Assembly: GCF_018919265.1 (NCBI RefSeq)
Contig: NZ_JAHLQO010000003.1
Span: forward strand, 310,001 to 374,000
Source of the DNA: Peptoniphilus ovalis
GTDB lineage: Bacteria; Bacillota; Clostridia; Tissierellales; Peptoniphilaceae
Length of the DNA stretch: 64,000 nucleotides
Reading direction: 5' to 3'
The notes below the pieces were generated by a model that made no database searches, was not told the DNA's origin, and was given only the letters and a program-made list of their open reading frames with translations. This document shows positions 8,454 through 17,701 of this stretch, in pieces; position 1 is the stretch's first letter; every line of letters starts with the position of its first letter. The translations under genes and the position numbers were made by a program.

Positions 8454-8891
8454 TTATTTTAAATTAAGTTCCATAGATACATGTTCGATTCCATCTTCTA
8501 AGAAATATTCAGAAACTTCAACAAATCCGTGTTTCTTATAAAAATCTATGGCATAAGTTTGTGCTTCAATATAAATTTTATCAGCATCTAAACTTCTAGC
8601 AGCTTTTATCCCTTCATCTAAGATTAAACTTCCAAGACCTCTTCCCCTGTCATAAGAAATAACACGGCCAATTGCTGCTACATTATTTTCTCTATCTTTT
8701 ACAAAAACTCTTAGATAAGACTTAATCTCTCCATCTTCTTCATACCAAAGATGAATTGACTTTTGGTCCATGTCATCAAGTTCTTTATAAGGACAATTTT
8801 GTTCAACAACAAATACATCTACTCTAAGTTTAATAATTTTATAAAGTTCATAAATATTTAATTCATCAAATTTTTTAATTTTTAATTTCAT
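8454..8891 (-). CDS. GNAT family N-acetyltransferase (ElaA-like)
   Basis: A 145-residue acetyltransferase. The RVDVFVVEQNCPYKELDDMD stretch is typical of the ElaA subgroup, and the acetyl-CoA loop reads SYDRGRGLGSLIL near residues 78-90. The substrate is unknown. I start at the ATG at 8891 because a GAGG site lies 5 bases upstream; an earlier in-frame ATG at 8930 has none. Confidence 0.85.
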   Translation of the reverse strand: MKLKIKKFDELNIYELYKIIKLRVDVFVVEQNCPYKELDDMDQKSIHLWYEEDGEIKSYLRVFVKDRENNVAAIGRVISYDRGRGLGSLILDEGIKAARSLDADKIYIEAQTYAIDFYKKHGFVEVSEYFLEDGIEHVSMELNLK

Positions 8892-8982
8892 AATACCTCT
8901 TCTAAATTTGTATTTAAATAAGTATATCAAATTCTAATCAAATAAATGTTATAATTTATATATTACTTCTAGAGTTGATTAT

Positions 8983-9267
8983 ATGAGTAGCAGTGTTTTA
9001 ATTTTTACGAAATATTCAAATGGATCTGCATCAATTGGATATGAGGATTATGGTGTTGATTCTTTCGATGGTTCTTATTTTGAAGTGACTTACAATTTAG
9101 ATAAGAAAAATTTTAAGTTACTTAAAAGAAGTTTAAATGTCAATCCTCATAAAGATATAGAATCCGCTCTAATAGAAAAGTTTGGTAAAAATTTTGATTC
9201 TCTTAAATTTGAAAATCATTGCAATGATTTTGATATAGACTACGAAAAGTATGTACATATAGATTAA
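8983..9267 (+). CDS. Small hypothetical protein
   Basis: A 94-residue acidic protein without membrane segments or recognisable motifs. It is lone, preceded by a TATAAT-like sequence near 8949 and only a weak AGAG ribosome binding site. The pattern of aromatic, acidic and lysine-rich segments suggests a small folded domain. I do not recognise the family. Confidence 0.5.
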   Translation: MSSSVLIFTKYSNGSASIGYEDYGVDSFDGSYFEVTYNLDKKNFKLLKRSLNVNPHKDIESALIEKFGKNFDSLKFENHCNDFDIDYEKYVHID

Positions 9268-9372
9268 GATAACTCCAAGATTTTATAAGTTTTTAAAAAA
9301 TATATTGTACAAGAATATCTCATGTGATAGAATTTAAAATCTGTTTAAAATTATTTTGATTGGAGGTATAGC

Positions 9373-10725
9373 TTGAATTACAATATATCAGAATTTACTA
9401 AAAAGATTTTTAAAATAATTTTACCCATTACTTTTCAACAATTTATGCTCGCTCTTGTGTCTGCTTCTGATGCTTTAATGCTTGGACTTGTGTCTCAAGA
9501 TGCTCTTTCAGCAGTATCACTTGCAGGGCAACTCACATTTGTAGAAAATTTATTTTTAGCAGCAATGTCCATAGGACTTTCAATGTTAGCGGCTCAATAT
9601 TGGGGCAAGCGCGACAGAAATTCAATTGAAGACATCTTTGCCTATGTAATGAAAATAACTTCATTAATATCCTTAGTATTTTTTGCAGTCAGTTTATTTA
9701 TGCCTGAAGCACTTATGAAGATTTTTACAAGTGATGAAGTGCTTATAAAATATGGAGTAGGTTATCTTCGAACAGTTTCATTATCATTTTTACTAGCAGG
9801 CATATCGCAAATATATTTAACAATTTTAAAAAACACAGGAAAAGCTGTGCTGGTAATGGCGGTCAGTACATTTTGCGTAATTATAAATATAATATTAAAT
9901 GCCGTATTTATTTTCGGGCTTTTTGGGATGCCTAGAATGGAAGTAGAAGGTGCAGCACTTGCTACAGTGATATCCTGGGTCTTAGAAGTTGCGATTTGCA
10001 TAATAATTACTCACAATAGCGGAAAAGTAAAATTAAAATTAAATAAAATATTAAATATAAATAAAGCTTTAAGAGGCGACTTTTTAAAATACACAATGCC
10101 AATATTAGGCAATCAAATAGTGTGGGGATTAGGATTTACAATGTATACTGTAATTATGGGACACCTTGGAACAGATGCAGTCGCTTCAAACTCCATTGCA
10201 AATATTGTAAAAAATTTAGTAGTGTGCTTTTGCATAGGACTTAGCAATGGTGGAGCTATAATAGTTGGAAATGAGCTTGGAGCTGGAAGACTTGAAAGAG
10301 CAAAACTATATGGCCATAAGCTGACAAATGTGGCGATAATTTACGGAATAATTGCAGGAATAATTATGATTTCATTGTCACCAATAATAGTTAATAATAT
10401 TAGCTTAAGCGACACGTCAAAATATTATTTAAGATGGATGATAATACTATGTGCAATTTATATGGTTGCAAAATCTGTTAACACAACACTTATAGCCGGA
10501 ATTTTCTGTGCAGGTGGAGATTCAAAATTTGGATTTATTTGTGACACAATAACAACGTGGTCATTCTCTGTACCACTTGGCTTCTTAGCAGCATTTGTCT
10601 TTAACTTGCCAGTTTTAGCAGTCTTTGCAATAATTAATTTAGATGAAGTAGTAAAACTTCCCGCAGTTTATAAACATTATAAAAAATACAACTGGGTTAG
10701 AGATTTAACAGTAAAAAATGCATAA
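9373..10725 (+). CDS. MATE family efflux transporter
   Basis: A 450-residue, 12-helix exporter of the multidrug and toxic compound extrusion family. The N-terminal half opens with LPITFQQFMLALVSASDALMLG, and GLSNGGAIIVGNELGAG begins the second-half signature. Family members move cationic drugs or metabolites out against sodium or protons. The start codon is TTG at 9373, fixed by a GGAGGT site six bases upstream. A terminator follows. It is the last intact chromosomal housekeeping-type gene before the decayed restriction locus. Confidence 0.92.
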   Translation: MNYNISEFTKKIFKIILPITFQQFMLALVSASDALMLGLVSQDALSAVSLAGQLTFVENLFLAAMSIGLSMLAAQYWGKRDRNSIEDIFAYVMKITSLISLVFFAVSLFMPEALMKIFTSDEVLIKYGVGYLRTVSLSFLLAGISQIYLTILKNTGKAVLVMAVSTFCVIINIILNAVFIFGLFGMPRMEVEGAALATVISWVLEVAICIIITHNSGKVKLKLNKILNINKALRGDFLKYTMPILGNQIVWGLGFTMYTVIMGHLGTDAVASNSIANIVKNLVVCFCIGLSNGGAIIVGNELGAGRLERAKLYGHKLTNVAIIYGIIAGIIMISLSPIIVNNISLSDTSKYYLRWMIILCAIYMVAKSVNTTLIAGIFCAGGDSKFGFICDTITTWSFSVPLGFLAAFVFNLPVLAVFAIINLDEVVKLPAVYKHYKKYNWVRDLTVKNA

Positions 10726-10740
10726 ATATTAAAATATAAA

Positions 10741-10775
10741 AGACCGAGAGTTAAAAACTTTCGGTCTATATTTTT
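10741..10775. terminator. Terminator after the MATE gene
   Basis: AGACCGAGAGT (10741-10751) pairs with ACTTTCGGTCT (10757-10767), followed by a T-rich run. It marks the edge of the chromosomal block. Confidence 0.8.
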
Positions 10776-10814
10776 ACTATTAAATTTTATAATATTTAAC
10801 TTATGGAATTATTA

Positions 10815-11049
10815 TCTTAGTCCCCACGTTCCCTTACCTAAACCATCTACTGAAAAAAAACAAATCTTTTTTCCCTTCAAATGCCTGGCTATCAGATGAA
10901 TGTCTTTGAATTTCAGCTCTAATTCCAGCTTTCGTATTAACAGTAAGTTCTTTTCTGGAAAAAATTTCGAACTCATTATATAACTCTTTATAATTAGCCT
11001 TTCCTCCGAGATTTTCTAATGCTTTAATAACATATTCTAAGTTAGTCAC
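10815..11049 (-). pseudogene. Winged-helix domain gene with a frameshift in an A8/T8 tract
   Basis: From the GTG at 11049 the product reads MTNLEYVIKALENLGGKANY, then a helix-turn-helix-like region resembling winged-helix domains attached to restriction enzymes. The frame breaks at plus-strand 10853-10860, a run of eight A, and ends in SRWFR. Removing one base lets it continue as SVDGLGKGTWGLR and stop at 10815, a natural-looking end. The run could be a phase-variable switch, a decay mutation or a sequencing slip. Immediately upstream (11063-11116) lies the end of another lost gene, MFEKEEWE then stop. I infer the remains of a restriction-associated gene. Confidence 0.5.
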
Positions 11050-11238
11050 AATCGCATCTTCTTATTCCCATTCTTCTTTTTCAAACATACGGTATATCTC
11101 AAACCATTCAAAATACTACATTCTATTTTTTCTAGTATCACTAAATCCGTCTAATTATAGAACATTTTCAGATTTTTAGTCCCATCCCAGTCCCAGTACC
11201 GGTCCATTAAAAATAGTGTTTATAAAAAATGGAACTTT

Positions 11239-11499
11239 CTAAGAGTTAAGTAGTGAATCATCCTTGTCTTCATCAGCATTAAAAAGTATTTCTATTGATT
11301 CAGAAATATCTGAAATTAATACTTTGATAGAATTAGCTTCATCTTCTGAGTACTGAGCATCAATATCTGCTTCTTCTATTTTTTTATCATTAAATATATG
11401 TCGTATCATTTCTATATAATCAAATTCCAATTCTTTTCCATCTTGAGTTAATATTTTTACATAATCATTTCCTTCTTCTCTGTAAAATTTTAATTTCAT
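11239..11499 (-). CDS. Small acidic protein paired with the TrlF-like ATPase
   Basis: An 86-residue acidic protein beginning four bases after the stop of the PHP/AAA gene, so it is the next gene of the same transcript. It opens with a beta-rich KLKFYREEGNDYVKIL and continues into charged helices; there are no membrane segments. Family unknown. The tight spacing suggests it works with, or restrains, the upstream ATPase. Confidence 0.6.
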   Translation of the reverse strand: MKLKFYREEGNDYVKILTQDGKELEFDYIEMIRHIFNDKKIEEADIDAQYSEDEANSIKVLISDISESIEILFNADEDKDDSLLNS

Positions 11500-11503
11500 T
11501 AAA

Positions 11504-13813
11504 TTATACCCCCTTATAGGATCTAAAATTATATTTCTTTATTCGTTTTTTTATCGAAGGTTTTCCTCCATCTGTCAATTCTGCAATCCAATCTAGTGTT
11601 TTTTTACCTTTTATTTCTGATTCTAAAGGTGCAGAATTAATATATAATTTTCCTCCATCATTTTCACATATTATTAAGTTTTGAGCATCTCCTAGCATCG
11701 GTATTGTAGCATTATGAGAAACCAAGATAACCTGTTTATCTTCTTTTATCTTTTTTATCATTTCAATTAAATCATGATTAATATATTTAGTTGCTAAATT
11801 ATCTTCTGGCTGATCAATAATTATTGGTGCAAAATTTGCCTCATATCCTAAAATCAAATCTAAAATTACAGCTGATTTCCAACCAGGACTTAAACTTTGA
11901 TAATCTTTTCCGTCATTTGTTATAATTCGATACTCTTTTTTATTTGTATTCTCAATAGACTTATATACTTTATTTGCTAAATCAGTATGTGAATTGATTT
12001 TTGGCCTCTGTGAAAACTTGTTTTTCTCAAGTATATTTGGAACTAATTCATCAAAATTATTTAATCTATTTTCATTTGTTAAGCATCTATTAATAGATTC
12101 TACCAATTCATCCTCTGTAAGTTTAAATGAATTTTTAATACTTAAAGTGTGGCCAGACACAACTATTTCTTTTGTTTCAAAAGCAACATCAAATTTTGAT
12201 AGCTCCGATTTCGCATAATAAAAATCTTTAAGTGCTTTTAATGAATCATGTATATAACTAAGCAGTTTTTCCCTATCATTTTTTATTTGTGTGATTTTTC
12301 TGTCATTTTCAATATTCTTTTTGTTCAAAATTTCTAGTGACTCGTGAATATTATCTATAAAAACACCATTTATCGCAGAAATAAGAACCAGGTCATCTAA
12401 CGCCTTATTTAATGCATTTATTTCACTATCTTTGCTATCTATTATTGGATGGTTGTTAAGCATCTCTTTAATATTCTCTAGTGTCATTTTATATTCTTCT
12501 ATAATTGCCACGGATACTGACAAATTGTCAATTACATCATCATTTGGTTTTATCTTTTCAATCGCATTTTCTTTTATTTTTTCATTTGTAATAAGAAAAT
12601 TTGGTGTTTTAATATGTGAAAAATCATCCTTAAGTTTTTCAAGTTTTTCAGCACTATCAACTAGTATATTAATTAATTCTTTCAATCTTTTTAAACTATT
12701 TCTTATACTAATTATAGTTTCTTTTTCCTCTGGAAAAACCTTATCTATTATTGGTATTTCCCCTAAATCATTTTCACTATCTTTTATTATTGACATAATG
12801 AAATTTTGGCTAATATAATAAGGGCTAACGCCTGTTGGATTCTCTATTTCAATATTTTTCACATCAAAATAATTATATTTAGATTCCTTAAAATCATTTT
12901 TAGTTCTCCTAACTAAACTATCCACAAATAATGTTTTTCCACTTGAAGAACCACCTATAACTACATTTAATCCAGGAGTCATATTTACGTCAATTTCAAT
13001 TTTTTCATTTTTGAGTTCGACTCTACCAAAAGTTTTTGTCCAATTTTGTGGTGGTTCAGTGTTATAATATAACCTAGATTCTTCTGAGAGAGACAACCTC
13101 AAACCATCAAAACTTGGATCAGCAAGCATCCATGTAGGAGTAAAATCTTCTGCTTCTTTAGATTTTGTTTTTGGATAAATCTCTGGATTATAATTATCCG
13201 TACAAGTAATAAGGTTAACAAATTCATTAATACCTATTCTTTTGAAATATTCCTTTGTACTTTCAATCCCTTTGCTACTTCTTGATGTAAAACCATCAAA
13301 ATGATTATGATAAATACTTTGTTCCATCGATGTGTCGAATCTAGTTTCCTTTGATGTTGCTTTATCGAAAGTTCTATGCGATTGTCCTCCATGGGGTAAT
13401 AATAAAAAATCATAAGTATCAAAAGCATTGATAATCATTTCGATATTAGGTGTATTCTGATCCTCATCATTAATAATTTTATTGGGATATAGCTCATCTA
13501 ATTTTTTGTTTAATAAATCTATATTCTTTTCATTAATATCTACATTAAAAATAATATGGCAATGATATGGTGGTGCATCTTCATATTTTTTTATGTGAAG
13601 TTCTACTCCTAACAGTACCGATACATTTTCCTTTATTAAATCCAGATAGGCTTTTTTATTAATCGTATTATGATCGGTTAGGGAAATAAGAACCGGATTG
13701 TTTTTTGCCATTTTATTAATATTCTTTAATAATTCTTTCACATTATAACAGTCATTTAATTTATTTGGATTTTCTGAAGTGTGAATGTGTATATCTACAT
13801 AAGTTGATTTCAT
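11504..13813 (-). CDS. TrlF-type protein: PHP phosphoesterase domain fused to an SMC-like AAA ATPase
   Basis: A 769-residue protein. The N-terminal PHP domain has the metal motif DIHIHTSE (near residues 6-13), LISLTDHNT and LLPHGGQSH. The ATPase half has a Walker A motif GGSSSGKTLF (near 290), a central coiled coil, a signature-like LSPGWKSAV and a Walker B IIIDQPEDNL, then a VSHNA switch. This layout matches NCBI's TrlF family and resembles defence ATPases that couple DNA or nucleotide sensing to a nuclease. I start at the ATG at 13813, where the PHP domain begins; the frame is open for 44 more codons upstream, but that part overlaps hsdS. It sits after hsdS in a type I-like locus, so a role in restriction is likely. 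Confidence 0.78.
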   Translation of the reverse strand: MKSTYVDIHIHTSENPNKLNDCYNVKELLKNINKMAKNNPVLISLTDHNTINKKAYLDLIKENVSVLLGVELHIKKYEDAPPYHCHIIFNVDINEKNIDLLNKKLDELYPNKIINDEDQNTPNIEMIINAFDTYDFLLLPHGGQSHRTFDKATSKETRFDTSMEQSIYHNHFDGFTSRSSKGIESTKEYFKRIGINEFVNLITCTDNYNPEIYPKTKSKEAEDFTPTWMLADPSFDGLRLSLSEESRLYYNTEPPQNWTKTFGRVELKNEKIEIDVNMTPGLNVVIGGSSSGKTLFVDSLVRRTKNDFKESKYNYFDVKNIEIENPTGVSPYYISQNFIMSIIKDSENDLGEIPIIDKVFPEEKETIISIRNSLKRLKELINILVDSAEKLEKLKDDFSHIKTPNFLITNEKIKENAIEKIKPNDDVIDNLSVSVAIIEEYKMTLENIKEMLNNHPIIDSKDSEINALNKALDDLVLISAINGVFIDNIHESLEILNKKNIENDRKITQIKNDREKLLSYIHDSLKALKDFYYAKSELSKFDVAFETKEIVVSGHTLSIKNSFKLTEDELVESINRCLTNENRLNNFDELVPNILEKNKFSQRPKINSHTDLANKVYKSIENTNKKEYRIITNDGKDYQSLSPGWKSAVILDLILGYEANFAPIIIDQPEDNLATKYINHDLIEMIKKIKEDKQVILVSHNATIPMLGDAQNLIICENDGGKLYINSAPLESEIKGKKTLDWIAELTDGGKPSIKKRIKKYNFRSYKGV

Positions 13814-13829
13814 TAGATTCCTCCAACAA

Positions 13830-14932
13830 TTATATCCTATCTCCATAAGGTAAAGTTTTAATATAGTTTTCCATATATTTCCAATCAGGTATATATCCTT
13901 TCTCAGAATACTTTTTGCTTTTATCGTATACATAGTCATTACCATCCATCAAAACTGGTAATTTTATTGTAAAATCTTTTCTAAAATGTGAGTTTAGTTC
14001 TCTTCCAAAAGCTTGATATTTTATTTTGCACTCATTCCTTATAAGAGTTGAGATAAATAATTTTGTGTGAATACTAAGCTGTTCTTTCTCTTGCAATATC
14101 CCAACATTTTGCGCCGTATAGAATGGCTCTTTTTGAATAAAACAAGACCCAAGAAAGCTTCCACCTAATGCTAATGACATGGCACCAGCAGGGAAGGGAT
14201 TTTGACCTTCAACTTCATCAACAAATCCTACAACACCATTACCATTGCTATCACGAGATACATAATTGTACTTTGGATTATCATTAGTTGTAGCTATTGC
14301 ATCTATCCCATTACCCATCGATGTTTTAAATAATTTGTGCAAATAAAATTCTTTCCAATTATTGACAATTATAAGACTTTGATTTTCTGAATTTTTAGTT
14401 CTGATGGGTTTATGGTGTAATGATTTCATATATTTTTCCATCCATTCCCAATCAGGAGTTCCATTTTTTGTTGCAGGCAAATTAATTTTAGACTTAATCA
14501 TTCTTTCAGGACGCCATTTTCTACCATACCCCCATCTATACCTATCTTTCATTATAATAGAGGCTACAAATAAACCAGTAAAATAGTTAAAATCACCGTC
14601 TTTTCTATAAAGTGGATTTACATCATGACTGCAAGTAAATTCTGATTCTTGATAATATGCATATCCAACTGAGCCATTATTTGTTACACAAACTGATTTT
14701 CCAGGAAATATTTTTTATTTAGAGATTCATTTGGTAATTTTCCTGTTTTTGATGCAGAATCAATCTCATCTATAGTATAATGTGCAGTAATTCCATTGTT
14801 TTTATCTGTAGCCCCTAAAAATGGTATCGTTCCATTTCCTGACTCTTCTGGTTTTTTATTATAAAATCCTTTTTCAATTATAAATACTTCTGTAAATAAA
14901 AAAGTTTTCCAGTTATTAAAATCAATCTTCAT
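13830..14932 (-). pseudogene. hsdS: Frameshifted specificity subunit (hsdS-like)
   Basis: Two pieces of one specificity subunit. The first (14684-14932) begins NNWKTFLFTEVFIIEKG and ends early. The second half resumes in another frame with FPGKSVCVTNNGSVGYAY and runs to 13830, ending PDWKYMENYIKTLPYGDRI. The break is at about plus-strand 14702-14714, where one T seems to be missing. Each half holds one target-recognition domain, as expected for type I or type IIB/IIG-like systems. Its first ATG overlaps the end of hsdM by 11 bases. With hsdM also truncated, it cannot work as part of a restriction system unless another methylase supplies the partner. Confidence 0.75.
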
Positions 14933-15803
14933 AAATATATCCCTCTTTTATTAGGTAAGATAAATAATCATTAAGAACTTTTTGAAAATCTGATTCTTCT
15001 AATGTTGTATAATCAGTTTCCATATATGCCTCAGCAAGCCATTCATCTTTCCAAGTAACTCTTTTCATTACAGATAATCCAGGAACTTCTTTTTTATTTT
15101 TATATAAATCAAGCCACTCATCTTTTGTACTAGCCCATAAACTATTTCCATTAGAATCAGTTTTTTCTATTCTACCTAGACCTTTTCTTTTTATAAATTT
15201 ATCGTCTTTAAAATAGCCAAAAAAAGTTTCTTTATTAGATCTTTCATGTTTTTGAGATAAATCAAAAATCATACAACAAGCTATAGCAGCAGCACCTGGA
15301 TAAAACATTTCATTTGGTAGTGAAAAAACAGCTTCTAAAGTATAATTATCTAGCATCTTCTTTTTAAATTTTTTCACATCTCCACTGTTTCCTATAGCTG
15401 CTTGCATTGGTAATAATACCGCTATCTTTGAATTAGCTGGTATATGTCTTGCAACATATTCTACAAAATGGAAACCTTTAGATGGATCTTCCTTTTTGCT
15501 TGACCCCCAATTTTTTACATATTCTGGGTCACAAAATTTTCTCGTAGCATTATAAGGTGGATTCATAAGAACGACATTTATATTCTTATCTTTTATCCAT
15601 TCTCCACGTTCAAACATTGATGCTTGAATTACATTTGAATTTCCATCGCCATGAATAAGCATATTTGTTGAAGAAAGTCCAAATGCTCCATCTTCATATT
15701 CTATTCCATAAATTTGATTTCTTTTAACTTCCTCACGTTCTTCTTCAGTTTCACAATCATCCATTGCATCAGTCATTGCCCTAACTAGGAACGCACCACT
15801 TCC
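14922..15803 (-). pseudogene. hsdM: 5'-truncated N6-adenine methyltransferase (hsdM-like)
   Basis: The C-terminal ~290 residues of a class I DNA adenine methyltransferase. The surviving part starts inside motif I at GSGAFLVRAMTDAMDD and includes the catalytic NPPY motif (VLMNPPYNAT). The codons before GSGAF do not match the expected DPxCGSG; instead the DNA switches at 15803/15804 to the end of the mobile element. The apparent start is a chance TTG in element sequence. The missing N-terminal half should lie at the far end of the inserted DNA, which is not in this window. Confidence 0.85.
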
Positions 15804-15826
15804 CTCTCGTGTCAAGCTAATGACAA
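15803..15826 (-). mobile_element. Element end / attachment junction A (inside hsdM)
   Basis: Read on the minus strand, this 24-base end reads TTGTCATTAGCTTGA followed by CACGAGAGG. It agrees with junction B (23443-23466) at 21 of 24 positions. In both places the element part ends in GAGAG and the interrupted gene resumes with GG, so GG is the probable two-base crossover core of a large serine recombinase. Confidence 0.7.
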
Positions 15827-15853
15827 TAATTATATTAATGGATAATAAAATTA

Positions 15854-15890
15854 AAAGCAGTCAACTTTATTAAGTCAACTGCTTTTTTAA
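15854..15890 (-). terminator. Terminator after erm
   Basis: AAAGCAGT (15854-15861) pairs with ACTGCTTT (15878-15885), with a further AACTT/AAGT inner stem; T-runs lie on both sides. It is placed right after the erm stop codon. Confidence 0.75.
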
Positions 15891-15899
15891 AATATTATA

Positions 15900-16640
15900 T
15901 TACTTTAACCCATTAAATAATTTGTAACTTTCAAATATGGATAGAATTTGATCAACTTTTAGGATTCTTAAATTATCAATATTTCCATATCTGATTGCTT
16001 GTTTTAGCTGATTTTTTGTAAATAAAACATTATAATCCTTTTTTACCCATTTTTCTATAAAGTCTTCATACTTTATATATTCTTTCATGGACATATTATA
16101 GGAAGTTCTTTTTAGTTTTATCAGCACTACCTCAACACTGGGTATGGGATGAAAATATCTTTTAGGAATATTGTATAAAATTGAAATTTCATAAAATGGA
16201 GCTAACATTAGGCCCATTTTACGGTTTAAGTCTTTTAATCTTTTTGCAAACCCTAATTCCACTATTAAGTAAATCTCATCTGCATATTTTTCTAAACTAA
16301 GTTTACGAATAATAGAAGTACTCAAATTAAATGGAATATTTCCAAAAACTTTATACTTAAATGTAGATGGTAATTCATAAGACATAAAGTCATGATTAAC
16401 AATTTTTATATTATCTAGATCTGAAAATTTGTTGTTTAATATAGGAATTAATTCACTGTCTATTTCAATAGCAATTACCTGTTTAGCCCTTTCCACAAAG
16501 TATTGAGTAAAATGCCCTTTACCTGGACCAATTTCAAAATAAACATCATTAGAATTCACGTCTATCTTCTTACATATTTTGTTTATATCATTAATAGAAG
16601 TTACAAAATTTTGTCCAAATCTAACACTTTTTCTGTTCAT
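15900..16640 (-). CDS. erm: Erm-family 23S rRNA adenine N6-methyltransferase
   Basis: Dimethylates A2058 of 23S rRNA, giving resistance to macrolides, lincosamides and streptogramin B. The 246 residues contain the SAM motif EIGPGKGHFT (near 37-46), EID, and the catalytic FGNIPFNLST (near 101-110). The tail LFTKNQLKQA ... SIFESYKLFNG is classic for Erm. The protein is clearly none of Erm(B), Erm(C), Erm(A) or Erm(F) as I remember them, so the class is left open. The start codon lies inside the inhibitory arm of an attenuator (16635-16720), and a leader peptide with an RLR motif lies upstream. Expression should therefore be drug-inducible. Confidence 0.92.
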   Translation of the reverse strand: MNRKSVRFGQNFVTSINDINKICKKIDVNSNDVYFEIGPGKGHFTQYFVERAKQVIAIEIDSELIPILNNKFSDLDNIKIVNHDFMSYELPSTFKYKVFGNIPFNLSTSIIRKLSLEKYADEIYLIVELGFAKRLKDLNRKMGLMLAPFYEISILYNIPKRYFHPIPSVEVVLIKLKRTSYNMSMKEYIKYEDFIEKWVKKDYNVLFTKNQLKQAIRYGNIDNLRILKVDQILSIFESYKLFNGLK

Positions 16641-16720
16641 TATAACCTTTACCTTTCTGGTTATAATGAACCTTTTTTAGTTCATTATAACCGGTTAATT
16701 AATCGATTGGTTTAATGAAC
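16635..16720 (-). promoter_or_regulatory. erm translational attenuator (four-segment inverted repeats)
   Basis: On the minus strand four related segments occur in order: segment 1 GTTCATTAAACC inside the leader peptide (16709-16720), segment 2 GGTTATAATGAAC (16680-16692), segment 3 GTTCATTATAACC (16659-16671) and segment 4 GGTTATAATGAAC (16635-16647). Segment 4 contains the erm ATG. Segments 2 and 3 form a perfect 13-base-pair stem, as do 3 and 4; 1 and 2 pair almost perfectly. Pairing 1:2 plus 3:4 hides the start. A ribosome stalled on the leader frees 2 to pair with 3 and opens it. Confidence 0.88.
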
Positions 16721-16763
16721 TGTTTCTTAATCTGATATGATAAATGCCACCATATATTTGCAT
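16695..16763 (-). CDS. erm leader peptide with RLR stalling motif
   Basis: A 22-codon frame reading MQIYGGIYHIRLRNSSLNQ and three more residues, with a textbook AAGGAGG site 7 bases upstream of the ATG at 16763. Residues 11-13 are Arg-Leu-Arg, the +X+ type motif known to stall macrolide-bound ribosomes in Erm(D)-type leaders. Stalling there would place the ribosome just ahead of segment 1, as attenuation needs. Confidence 0.8.
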   Translation of the reverse strand: MQIYGGIYHIRLRNSSLNQSIN

Positions 16764-16835
16764 ATTATGTCCTCCTTAAATTATTAATGCATCTTTAATA
16801 CATTAATTTTTAGAGAAACTATTTTTCTCTTTTTC

Positions 16836-16864
16836 ATTATATCACTTCTAAGTATCCACTTCAA
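16836..16864 (-). promoter_or_regulatory. Promoter of the erm leader
   Basis: On the minus strand TTGAAG (16859-16864) and TATAAT (16836-16841) are separated by exactly 17 bases, a near-consensus vegetative promoter. A short GAGAAA/TTTCTC hairpin lies in the 5' untranslated part. Confidence 0.75.
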
Positions 16865-16920
16865 CAACAGCTTTTTGATAGTTTATTGAATTTGGATACT
16901 AGCTATTATCTAAAATTTAC

Positions 16921-17468
16921 TTATAATATTTCATTTCCTCTAACTACAATCGACACAATATATTTTTCGATTAAATCTTTAGTTAGTTTTTCTTCTTGGA
17001 TATTCTCTTGATGAATAACGATTTTTATTTTCTCATTCTTTAAAAAACCTATTTCAAAATCATCGATGATTTTCAGAAGACTTTCATCGGCTTTCTTGAG
17101 TTTACTTTTTATCGTTTTTTCATCGTCCATTTCATGAAAAATAATATAATTGGTTTCTATTGATAGTTCGTATACTTTTGATCGTGCTGGGTTTATCAAC
17201 TTCTCAATGGCTAAATCTCCTGTTCCTAAAGATCCTCCATAAGTTAGAATAAAAATTAATTCATCTTCTTTTTCCAAGTAATCATTGATAAATATTCTTT
17301 GACAATTTGTGGCATAGACCAAAAATAAAGTGGAGTTTGGATAATCGTGCGCTCATCTTTATCTGTAATAGTTTCATGAGTAATAAGAATAAATTCTTGA
17401 CCAATCTTAGTTGTCAACTTCTTAGCAATATGTTCGGTATTTCCCGTACCAGAAAAATAATAGATCAT
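16921..17468 (-). pseudogene. Chimeric remnant: frameshifted flavodoxin joined to a serine-recombinase tail
   Basis: The first part, from 17468, is a flavodoxin-like start (MIYYFSGTGNTEHIAKKL), the FMN loop of EFR1-type flavodoxins. It shifts frame near 17310, then continues with DELIFILTYGGSLGTGDLAI. Around 17060 the frame passes without a break into IQEEKLTKDLIEKYIVSIVV, which aligns with the C-terminus of the complete recombinase at 17702-19195 (HEEKLTRKLMEKDIKSIIV). So an old deletion or transposition fused the two. Neither half can work. It marks the remains of another recombinase-bearing element next to erm. Confidence 0.75.
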
Positions 17469-17668
17469 TTATATCTATCCTCCATTTTATTACCTTAAAA
17501 TCTTCTTATAAACTTGTAGTAACAGTTTACGTCATAATATATACTATTATTCTATAGCTAATTAGATTTAAATTATATAGATTTATTGAAAATTTGGTTA
17601 ATATTTACAAATAGAATCAAAAAATATTTCCGATATAATATGTAAAAATAAGTGCTTCTAGGCATTAA

Positions 17669-17696
17669 AAGAGGGCAACTGTTATGTCACCCTCTT
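17669..17696 (-). terminator. Terminator after serine recombinase
   Basis: AAGAGGG (17669-17675) pairs with CCCTCTT (17690-17696) just after the stop codon; on the minus strand it runs into TTTTAATG. Confidence 0.7.
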
Positions 17697-17701
17697 CTAG
17701 C

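Noticed and set aside
15815-15815. Apparent start codon of hsdM at 15815
   Set aside because: It is a TTG inside the element end with no ribosome binding site; the true 5' half of the gene is missing.
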